Shown here one piece after another: positions 7,353 through 19,300 of a DNA stretch of 38,925 nucleotides. The translations under genes were made by a program, and so were the position numbers. Under the pieces are notes generated by a model. The model was not told the origin of the DNA. It was given only the letters and a program-made list of their open reading frames with translations, and did no database searches. This DNA comes from CAZCJA01 sp964499015 (GTDB taxonomy: Bacteria > Elusimicrobiota > Elusimicrobia > F11): contig CAZCJA010000013.1 of assembly GCA_964499015.1 (NCBI GenBank), positions 1-38,925 on the forward strand. The letters are read 5' to 3'. Numbering within the stretch: the first letter of the stretch is position 1; the number at the start of each line of letters is the position of its first letter.

Positions 7353-10300
7353 ATGCACAATGGCGTGTCGATCATGAAGGGCCGTCCGGTCAAATTTATC
7401 GCGGCATTTTTGGCTGTTCTCCTCGCTTACGAGACGATGGCCCTGCCGCTCGCCGAGGCGCAGCAGTTCGAAAGTCTTTGGTTACAACGCCGTTCCGCGC
7501 TCACACCCGTCAATCCGGCCGTCCAGCATTCCGTCGCTACGGCTGCGCGCCCCGTTTTTGACGCTTCCGCAGGCGGCGTCTCCATCCCGTCCCGCTTTGG
7601 CCGCGTGGTCCAATCCTGGTCGCCCGCGGCGGCGACGAACAACCCGCGCATTGTCTTGATCCAAGACATCCATAACAACGCGCCCGTGCAGATGAACATC
7701 GCCTCCATTTTGGGTGCGCTGAAAATCCGCGCCGGCCAGCTGATTATCGGTCTCGAAGGCGCCTGGAACGAAATCGATTTCACGCCGTACGAAAACAGCG
7801 CCTACGACGAATGGCGCGAAATGACGGCGCGCGCGTTTTTGGAGCGCGACTATATTTCCGGCGCCCATTATTTTGCGCTCATTAATCGTGCGCATGGCCA
7901 TCGCCTGGTCGGCATCGAAAGTAGAACCGCTTATCTGGACAATTTGCGCGCGCGCGACCGCTCCAAGGCCCAGCGGGACCGCATGGTTCGCGCGCTCGGT
8001 TTCGTGGAAAATCGCATGGACCGGATTGGCCGCCATCTTCTTCCGCTGCCGGTGCAGGAGTTCATCAAAAACAAGCGCCACTACAACGAAGACCAGCTCG
8101 CCCTTTCGGATTATGTCCGCTATTTATTGACTGTTTCGAAAAAAACCCCGGACGCCATCGGCCGTTTTGTGGAACTGGAGAACCGCCAGCGTTCCCTAAA
8201 CGCCGCTGAGATTTCCGGCGCCCGCGAGGGGCTGCTGGCGAAGATCGTTTCCGGGAATGAAGGCGACCGCCATGCCAAAGCGCTTTTGGAAACCGCGCGC
8301 GCGTTTCATGAGGGGCGCTTGAGCGCGGTTGGCTTCCACCGCGCTCTGTTGCAGGCGGCCCAAGAGCGCGGCATCGCCGCGCCCGCCGCGCTGCGGAAAT
8401 ATCAGGATTATTTGGAAAGCGAGGCCCGCTTCTCGGCCGACGATTTGCTGGACGGGCTTGACGCGCTGGAAAAGGGCGCGCAGGAAAAAGTTTGCGCCAC
8501 CTCGCGTTCTGTGGCCGACATCAAACGCTTCCTCGTTCTGCGCAACGCCATTTATGAGCAGAAACGCCTGTGGAGTTTGGAGCTGACGCCGAAGACTTCG
8601 GACGAAGCGCTGCGCATCGGCCAGTCGCTTAAGTGGGATGAGGCTGAAAGCTTTTTAGCCGCGCTGGAGCAAAGCTTGGGCCTAAAGGCCGCGCCCACGG
8701 CGATCCCTCCTTATTATTGGGAGGCCCTCCAGGACGTCAAAACATTCTATCGCCTGGCTTTAGAGCGCAACGATCACTTGGTCAAAAACCTGGCCAAGGC
8801 CACTGACAACAATGGCTCCGCCACGGTTGTGTTGATAGCCGGTGGTTTCCATACGCCGGGCGTGACCGCTCTTTTGAAAAAGCATCAGTTCCCATATGCG
8901 GTGGTCCAACCGTCGTTGGAAAATAATGAGTCCGGCGAAAACCGCGTTCGCGTCATCGGAGAATTGCCAAACCCTTGGGCACGGATTTCCGACAGCCCGT
9001 CAAACACGCTGGTCGACCTAATGGCGCCGTCCGTCGGCACAAGCGACGTCATTCGCGACAGCTTGGCTGTGGTGGGCCGCGAGAACGCGGTGTCCAATAT
9101 CGTCAGTGTGACCCAGAAAGGCGACGACGTTGAAGTGAGCGTGCCGCAAGCCAGCGGCCAAAACGCCGCCGCTTCGCGCATCAGCCTTGTCAAACGCGGC
9201 AATGCGTTTTTCGCCGGCATAAAGGGGTTCGTCATTCGCACGCTGCTGTTCGCGCACTTTTTCACCACGTTCTTACCGGCGATGGCCCAAGAACTTCCGC
9301 GATTCACCCAGCCGGCGACGCCGCCCGCGCAGGCCGCGCCGGTGGAACCGGCGGCTCCCGCCGCCGCAGCCGTGGTGGAAGAGGCCGGTGCCGACCAGCG
9401 CTTGGAAATGGCCAAGAAAAATGTCGCCGCCGCCGAAGACACGCTCATCGCGCGGCTGATGCTCACATCGAACTTGGTGAACGGCCACGTGCCGCTGACC
9501 GAAGACCGCGGTTTTGTCGCTATTGGAATGAGCGATAAAAATGCAGGACGTACCGTTAAGTTCAAGAATCGATCGGATGTGCTCGCGTTTTTCGAGCAAC
9601 AGGTCGGCAACATTTGGGACGCGGCGAATCTCACCAACCGTTTGTACGAAACGCGTTTCATGAACTGGCGCGGCTATGGGTTCTACGACCTGGCGGGCGA
9701 CCGGGTTGTTAACGGGCAGGACGGGGCCAAACGCAACCATTACGAGTATTTGGTCATCGATATGAATACCGGCCTCATTACCGAGCGCTATCGCAAAAAT
9801 GAAATTCCCAGCACGTTTGCGGATGAGGCCAAAGAAGTGGAAACCAAGCCGTATGTACGCATGGATGGTAATCGTGTGTTTGCGCGCTTCGCCAAACAAA
9901 TCAATTTGGACATGGGCACGGGGCTCATCACCAGCGTCCGTTACGATAACGTTCTCGATGTCGGTGATTATGTCTTCACGCGGCTGAAGCTCAGCCCGGG
10001 GAATTTGGCTGCAATAAGACGGCGGGCCGCGCAGCCGATGGGCCGTGGCGATAAAATTATTTTCGCGGAAAATTTTTCGCCAACAGAGCCGGCCATTGAT
10101 CCGCGGGACGTGGGGACGATTGTTTATCAAGAGGCAGACGGCACGTACTATCAGTTGGTGAAAATGGGCATTTCCCCCTATTTGTTGCCGAAGGGGCGTT
10201 TGGATTTTGACACCAAAACCCAGCGTTGGAACCAGACCATGTCGTCGGACGTGTTGTACACCGGCAACGTGCCGGACAAAGTTAACGCCGCCGGCAGCCT

Positions 10301-13300
10301 CAGCTCACGCGGCGTTTATGCGGGCATGGCGATCAGCCCGGACGGCACGGTGTTTTTGCGTCCTGAATCGGCGGGCGACCGCACGTTGATCAATCCCGAC
10401 GGCACCTGGAAGCACGATATTCTGCAGCAGCTGCATCAACGCAACATGCCCGAGGCGTTTAACCGCACATGGGTCGCCATCCGCTGGCTGAACGATTTGG
10501 AACAACAGCTCGCGGCCGACCCGGCGCGCGCCGCCGAATTGGCAATCGTCCGCCAGGCGAAAGAAAATATTTGGATCAACCCGGTCGACGGCCTGCCGCA
10601 TTTGATCGTCGGCAAAGACTTGTTTAACCAAGCCACCGCGATTTATAGAGAACAGCAAGTCCTTGATGAAACGCTTAAGGAAAAACTTCAGTTTGCGATC
10701 AAGCATGGCCTCCACACCGCCACGCCGCGCGTCAATCAATACGAGCACGAGTACGACCTGATGATGGCGTTCAAGAAGCGCCTGGAAATCCGGATCAACG
10801 AACTCACGCAAAAAGAAATCCAAGGAACGGCGACTCTCCAGGAAAAAGCGGAGAAGCAGCGCCTGACGGCGACGTATTTTAAAACCTTCGGCACCGCGAC
10901 CACGCCCGGAACGCTGGCCTACATCGACGAGAACGGCGACGAGCACGTGCTTATTCCCGCGCTGCGCGAGGCGCGCGAGGACCTGAAAGAATTGGAAGTC
11001 GTCGAAGAAGAAAACGGCGACAATAAAACATCCGGAATTTTTATTTTACCTAGCATGTTGAAAATGATCGCGCGCACGGCGATGATGGCCGCCATTATGG
11101 CGGTGGCCGATGACGGCCGGGCGGACACGGCGCCGGCCCCGGCTGAAAACACGCGCTTAAACGCGCTGGAAAATTGGCTGGATATACACGCGGGCCGCAG
11201 CGGCATCCCGCCATCGAACATCGGCGACCCGGCGCTCAGCGGCACCTCGTTCCTTTATGACATCGCCATCGACGCCCAAACCAAACTGGCGCGCGGACAA
11301 ATTGAAGACGCCAAACGGCTCTTGCTGAAAGTCGCCGCCGAATGGCCGCAGCAATTCGGCGGTTTCATTAATGCCAACAGCCCCGAGAACAACAATCGCA
11401 ATGAATGGCGCGTGACCAACGGCCCGAACATTCATCTCGCCCTGTCCGCGCTCACCGTGTGGCAGGCCGACGGCCGCCGCAACGCCCAGCTTTTGGATCT
11501 CGCGCGCAACGCCGCCGCAACGGTGGCCGCGCAGCAAAACGAAAACGGCTCGATCGGCTACGGCCCGGCCGGCGAAGGGCAAAATTTCGGCAACGTCCCG
11601 TTCGCGCGCGTTTTTAACCCCGAATATCAGATTAATGCGTACGCGCTTTTCCATCGTTTGGGTGAGGCGACCAACAACCCCGCCTACGACCGCGCCGCCG
11701 AGCGGGCGCTCGATTTTTTGATCGCGAATTTCTACGACAAAGAAACCGGCAAATTCTGGGCGATTAATTCCGAGGGCCGCCGCGACACCCCGGCGGACGT
11801 TCCGGGTTGGGCGTTGTCCATGATCGGTCCGGAAAAACTCGCGAGCAAAGGCGTTGATATCGTGAAACTGGCCGATGATTTGGGCGCCATTCCCGCCTTT
11901 TTTGTCACCGAATGGCAGATCAACCGCGCCAACGGCCTGAAAATTTTGATTCCGTATTTGCGCACGCGTGGAAGCGGCGCGGCCGCCGACAAAGCGGCGG
12001 AACAACTGGCGCGCCTCGAAACCTTGCTTGACCGCTTGCCGCTGCAGCCGGAGGAAAAAGGCGGCGGTCTCGCTTACGCGTATGTGATCGAAGGCAATTT
12101 CATTCGTCCCGCGGAAAACACGCCGACCCGTTGGGGTTGGAACACACAGGAAGGTTCAAGCCGCATCGCGGCGGCGTACATGGTCGCCCACGAACGCGGC
12201 GACGACCCGGTTGACGCGATCGTTCCCGCGCCTCCGGCCCCGGTTGCTGTCCCGCCCGCGTCGGCGGTGGCGCGTCCCGGCGTGCAGGCGGTGCAGGTCC
12301 CGGCGGCGGTGCCGAATGTTTTTGTCGCCGAAGGCATCCCGGGCTTGGGCCAGCAAGCGGTGTTGCCGCGCTCCCAAGTGGAAAGGACCAAGCAGTATCA
12401 GCCGCTGTTTGCGGAAGGCGCGCTGGATCGGCAGAATTTTACGTGGGTTCGCGTGTTTCAGGGCGATCGCCAGCCGTATATTCAGCTATTTGATTTCACC
12501 GGCGCGCCGGCCGGCCGGTTGGACGGCGACTTGCAGATCGACGGTGTGCCGCTCGCTCAAGTACGGCGTCCGGTCAATATCGCCGCCGCGCGCATCACCG
12601 GCACCGTGCGCTACACACGCGTCGCGCCGCTTCCGGGCGGCCGCAGCGCCACCGAAGAATTTTCCGTCACGCCGTTTGAAAATTACCCGGTCCGCGATCT
12701 GACCGCCGCGATAACCCAGTGGGTTCGCACCAACAATATTTCCTCCGACGTCACCCGCGAAGTGTTGCCGGCCGAAAACGCCAACGAAGTGCGCATTCGC
12801 GTCAGCCGCAAAACCGGCGAAAGCACGGTTGAAGTGTACAACCGGCCGACCCGGGAAAAACCGGACTTTGCCCTGCTGCGTGTCGACTATTTTGAAGGCC
12901 AGGCGATCATGCGCGGCGAACCGGTGCTGAATTCCATCTCCGGGGAGCTGATGTATCCGCGTGTGGAGCAATGGCACAAAGGAAACATGCTTGGCCTGCG
13001 TATTTTGCAGGGCGTTGACGCCGCCGGCCGCGCCACGTACCGCGTCAGCGTGCTCGGCCAGGACGGAGCGGAGCTGCGCGCGCGCATCGAAACGTATGAA
13101 GCCCAGGGGGGCTATCTTTATTCGCGCGTCGAGGCCGGCAAAAACGAACGGACCTATTTCGACACCGCCCGCGCCCGCGACATTAAAATTCGTACCGGCT
13201 ATGACGTGGAAATCCCGCTCTACACCGCCCGCACCGATGATCCAGCCCAAAAACCCGTTATCGTATATGACGTTCAGCACGACGACATGGCGGACCGCAA

Positions 13301-16300
13301 TTTAAGCGACATGCGCATCCTGTCCGTTAATTTGGAAACCACCTACGACAGCTCCGCCAATACCGGCCCGCTTCCGGCGGGCGTGCGTGAGCTCGCGCAG
13401 AAGAACGGTATTTCAATTGCCGAGGACCAACAGCCGCGCTGGAAGATCACGCGTTTGCAACGCATGGCCATGGGTGCGGACCCGTGGGGCGGCGCCGCCG
13501 CTCTGTTTCGTCCGGTCGAAATTGAAGACCATCGCGAACTCATCGTTACCGACTACGAGGAACAAATCGTTTTTGGACAGGTGCTGGGCGGCGCGGAAAA
13601 AAGCCGTACGCATTACGGTAAAACCAAAGAGGGGGGTTTCTTAACGCCAGACGGGCCGGTGGCCGCGACCGCGGTGCCGACCGCGGTCGGTACGCTGCGC
13701 GTAGGCAATGGATTGCCGGAGAACGCGATCGCTTCCGCTCGTGGCGAAACCGCCGGCATTGTCGATCCGGCCACTAATCTCCTTCCGATTTTATATCGCG
13801 ATAGCGCGGGCACGCCGCGCCGCGTGTACGAAGACACGCTCGGCCGCATCATCATGCAGGACGATCTGGATCCGCTCCAGTCGGAGTCGGACGATTGGAT
13901 TGCCCGCACCATGAACAGCGACTGGATTTACGACGTTCGCCACCAGAGCTGGACGCCGCGCACGGTGACGACAGTGGACCGCGTCGGCAGCACCAAGGAA
14001 AGCACGATGATCGGCAATCCGACCGCCGACGGCGTTGCCACATACCGCGAGAAAAACAACATTAGCGGCGTGAGCGTGGAACGCAAAGTCGACGCCTACG
14101 GCAACCCGATGGAATCGCGGGACAGCACGGTGGGCCGTTTGGTGATTTTTGACGCCAATGAAGAAGACGTCGCGTTCCGCCTGACCGGCATTCAGGCGCC
14201 GGTGCCGCTGAAAACCTATTCGCTGACCGCCGGCGGCGCGATCGACAAATTGGTTTGGAACCACGCGTTTGGCGGCATTCAATTCGACGCCGCGGGAAAA
14301 ATCACCTTTTCCTTTGAGCGCGAACACCAATTGTTCAAAGGCGTGACGGTGCGGGACGTGTTCGAAGGCGGCCCCTACGTGCAGTGGTGGGGCGATCGCG
14401 TTTTAAACCGCATGGGCATTCGTCCGGCCAAAGAAATCATGAAAAAAGCGGGGAGTATGGAACGCCACACGTTCTATTCCTACACCGACGCCGGCGTACA
14501 GAAGAACAGCGTCAGTCTTTTTTATCGCGTCGACGGGACACTCAATCTTGACGCGACACAATCTTCCGACGTGGTGTTGGGTGACGATGGCAAACCAATT
14601 CTCGAAGACGTCACGCTACGCGGTATCCCAAATCAGCCCACGCAAAAAGCCGCCCGCGTCAAAGTGTCCAACTCGCTCGGTGAAGTTTATTATGAAAATG
14701 TAAACGCCCGCGGCCACGGCATTCGCCGCTTCGTCGGCAGTTGGAATTTCGACGGCGACTGGCGGGACGGACTCTTTATTCCGGCGCGCTTGAACGCCGA
14801 TGGAACGGTTTCCCCGGCGCAGTGGACCGAGGGCAAGTTCGTACGTGAGACCGTCAATGAAATGTACTACGCCGATCGCGGGAGCAATCCGGGCATCGAT
14901 GATTATCAGGCGCGCCTGGAAAAACCAGTGCCGTACCAAGGCTATGCGTTTCGCGTGAATCCCGACGGCACGTACAACGGGCGCGCGTATGAAAGCGGCG
15001 TGACCGTTGGCGTCGTCGAAGATCCGGCCACCGGCGAATACGCGTTTGTCTCGCGCCACCAAGAACTCCATTACGACGACAGCGGCAAAGCCATCATCAA
15101 CCGCACCTGGCAGGATGCCAAGGGCGTCGAAGGCATTGTGAAGCGCCATTTCGAAGGGACGTTCGTTAGCGGCGTTTTTAAACCGTATTTGGAAATTGAA
15201 TTTGTTTACGACTCCATTTATCCCAACACGCCGATTCAGTCCCGCGCGTACGCTTGGAAAGCCGACGGCAGCGGCCGTGACAATATGATTTCGGAAAGCG
15301 CGGCGCTTCCTCAAGCGGCTTTGCGCCAACCGGGAGAGGACGTGTTCGGCATGACGTTCCCGTTCGGCGTCGTCGTTTCACAGGGCCACGATTTATTGAC
15401 GGAAGCCGTTTGGCAGGAAGCGCGCGATCTGCAGGGCCGACTGCGCATGTATGTGGAAGGCGGCATGGTCGACGGAAAATTTGTGGCGAACATGCCGTAT
15501 GTGTGGAATTACGATGCCGGCGCGGGGCAGCGTGTCGCCGAGCTGTCGCCGAACGTGCCGATGCGCGTCGACATCGGCTATCAAACCGGATTCCAGGACG
15601 CCGACGGAACCATTCCGATCAGCCAGGGCGTGTATGTCGGCACCGAAGATTTGCCGGTCGGCAAAGGGTTCGCCGGCGAGAAAGGCTCTCTCTTCCAGAC
15701 CGACAACACCTTTATCGGCGCCCGCACCGTGGAATTGCGCGACGCCCTCGGCCGCATCGCGGTGCGCAAAGACGGCTACGTCAGTCCGCAGGGCGAATTC
15801 GTCGTTGAACGCACGGCCTTCTATGATTATGTGACCGACATCGGCAAAGACGTGCCGGCGCGCGTGGCCAGCCGCATTGAAATTCAGGAAAACGGCATCA
15901 CGATGCGCGTACTGGAATGGGACAACATTGAAGTCGTGAACGGCAACGGCTATCAGGTTTATAAAGTCGTGCGCGATCGCCTGGAATACGGGTTGCAAGC
16001 CGTTGGTTACGGCGACGGCGGCATGAGCTTTGAAAATCACCTTTATCGCGAAATTCCAAACATGGTACGCATCTACCACTTGCAGGCCATTCCCATCTAT
16101 TCGACGACCAAGGACTATCAGGGCCAGGATTCGCTTTACAAATTGTACGACGTGCGCGTTGTCCGGGAAGTGGACGACATCACTAAAAAGGTCACGGACA
16201 CGTACGTCGTCGTAGTCCAGCGCGAACCCGGCGAACACGAGGCCGTGCGCGGCGCACTCGGCGATATCCGCAGCAATCTATATGGATGGCTGGACCGCAA

Positions 16301-19300
16301 AGGGAACCCGATTCGCGGCCCGACCTGGGGCGTCATACGCAACGGCCAGTTCATGTACCGCGAAGAAGGCCGCTACAAAATGGTCACGGGACCCTTGACC
16401 ACCTGGAAATTGGAAGATCACCTGGCGGCCAGTCCGCTTGGTCAATATTTTGTTTCTCAGAGCAAGCAGTTCGCGTTGAACGCGCGCGCCATCGCCTTTG
16501 GTGAGTTGCTGCCCGATGGCACGGAGCCGCAAGTCGCTGCCGGCACAAGCGTGGAGATCAACACCGTCGGCGTCCTCGACCGCGTCCCCGCGGATTTGGT
16601 GGCGCGGAACGAAGCCAACGTCGCCGCCGCCAATTTGGGCGAGCTCAAACATTTCTTTATGACGTATATGATTCCGGTTTTGGCCGCGATGGGCTTCTGG
16701 TTCATGTCGACGGTCGTTCTCTTTAAAATCCTAATCCGCCGGTGGTGGCGCCGCAACGGGTCGATCAACATAAACACCGCCAGCGAGCAGGAATTAACCG
16801 CCATCCCAGGGCTGACGATCAAAGACGCGGGCGTCATTCTTTTGGCCCGCCGCAACAACATTATTTTCCGGAACGAGGCCGAACTGGCGGCCGCGGTTCA
16901 GAACGATCAGCGCCTCGCCGAGATCCTTAAGAACAACGCGGACAAAATCACGTTCGCCACGCCCGCGCTTCTGGCCGACCCGTCCGAAGGCATTCTGAAC
17001 GCGGACGCGATCCGCGACGCGGCCGACGTTGCCGACCAATTGAACAATGGAACACCCCTGGCGCAAATCATGGCCGGTTGGCCGGACGACCAGCACCTGC
17101 TGTACGGCGTGGCGCCGTCCTTACTCAACCTTCTCGATCGAAAATTTATCGACGCGCCCGCGCTTGCCGCGATCCTCGCGCGCTATTCCGACCGCCTGGT
17201 TGCGGGCGCCCTCTCTAAAAATGACGTCGCCAACCGCATTTTGGCCGACGCCGTGCGCACCGCGTATTGGGCGCGCACTCAAAACGGCATGTTCCTTAAA
17301 GACGGCGTGCGTAAAGCGGTGACTGATGAAGCGCGCGCATTGATGTCGGGTCTCGGTTATGCGCTTAACGCTGACAACACAGCGTTCATCGAAAAAGTCG
17401 TGGCAAACGAGCTGTCCGGTCAGGCGTTCACCGCGGAAGCGCTGAGCTTTAACCCGATCGATAACGCCGACGCCTCCCTTCTGGGCGTGCCGGTCAACGA
17501 CCGCGGCGTTTGGACGCTGCGTCCATTGCGCGATGAAGTGCTGCGCAAGATCATCCGCAAAGCGATCCCGTACATTTCCACGCAGGCGCCGTATGAAAAC
17601 TATTTGAAAGCGCGCCTGGAGCAGCTGTTGATGGAAGATCGCGGTGCCGAAGGCGCATCGCTCCTCGAGTTTCACGCGAGTTTCATGTACAAGCTAATGA
17701 AGCGCGAACTCACGCGCATGGAAGACATGCGCGATATTCGCGCAGGCCTTAAACGGTTTTATGTCTTCACCTGGGAAGAGCTGACAGATTTATTTCGCTA
17801 CATGCAGGGCCGCAGCGAATGGGGACTTTTACCGGAAAACGTACAGAACGATCCAGGCTTGGCCGTAAAGATCGCCGAAGCGCAGCGCCGGCTGGACCAG
17901 CTTAATCCGGGCACGCTGATTCCGTCGGCGCCCACCGACGCGCAAATGGATGATTATGTGAACGCGTTTGAACCGATCGTCAAACAAGTGCGCGGCGGTT
18001 TGGGCACGCGCGAATACGACGGCAACCCCACCACGCAGGAGCCGGCCGGTCTCGGCATTCCCAGAATCGAACGCCCGCAGAATCAGGCGACGGTCACACT
18101 GCGCCCGATTTACTATTTGTTCAGCATCCCCACGTTATTTAAACGGTTTCTCGGCGACAGCAAGGCCGGCGCGAATTTAAAAGCGACCCTTTCCGCATAC
18201 TTTGCGGCGATGGTCGGCATCGGCACGGCGTTTTTCCTTATGTATCTGGCCATATTCGTCATTCAGAACTATTGGTTGATCCCGGTGCCGTCAAAAGCCG
18301 ATTGGGTGCTGTTCGATTTCCGTTTGCCGGTGGTTCTGCAGGCCGCGATTGCAGTCGGCGCGATTCTGCCGATGGGCGACGCGATCATTCTTACGCTGTT
18401 CTCCGTTTCAAACCTGGCCAAAGGTATCGTCGCGTATCGCACGTGGAAAAAATACGACATCTCGCATGCGCTGACATGGAACCAGACACGCAAAGCGCTG
18501 GTTGAAAAATTAAACGGCCGCGAGAATGCGGCCAACCAGGACGAATTTACACTGCTGATCGACAAAATGGCCGAGAACCACTCGCCGTGGCTCACCGCCA
18601 AGGAAATCACGAGTTTCCGCAACGTGATTGCCCGGGCGAAAGAGGGGCGCCTGCGCGTGCGCGACATCCCGCGCCGCTTTGTGCTTAAGCCGTGGGGCAA
18701 TAATTTAACCGTCTGGAAAACCGAACAGCGCATCAAATCGTGGGTGAACAAGAAATACCGGCTCGATTCACCGCCGGCGCCGCAGCGCTACGAGCAAATC
18801 AAATCATTTACCTTCCAAGTGTCCGCATGGGCGGAAGCGTTTTGGTACTCATGGAACACTCTGCTTATTGTTGAGTCGGTAACGGTTCGCGACGTTAGAG
18901 GCAATAAGAAAAAAATTCCGGCACTTGAACACCGCCTTGGGCTTGTCGCGAAGGCGTACAGCGATCAATGGCGCGTTCTTGTCGAAAAACTTGATGCCAC
19001 CAATGAACAAAAAAGATGGCTTTTATCCTTGTCTAAGCAGCCCGACCGGCCGCTTCCCGCCGGCTTAATCGCGGCCGATTCACCGCTGGCGGAAACGTTG
19101 ACCGAGTGGGCGAACGACACGTTGGGCACGGGCTACCATCAGTTGAAAGGCGCGCTGCAGGCGCGCGATGTCTATCGCCACTATGTCCGCCAGTTTTTCC
19201 CGCAGGCCTCTTCGAAAGAAGTGGAAAGAATGGTGAATGAAAAAATTCAATTTTTGTACAAACACGATCAAACGGCCGCCGCATTGGACGGTAAATTGAC

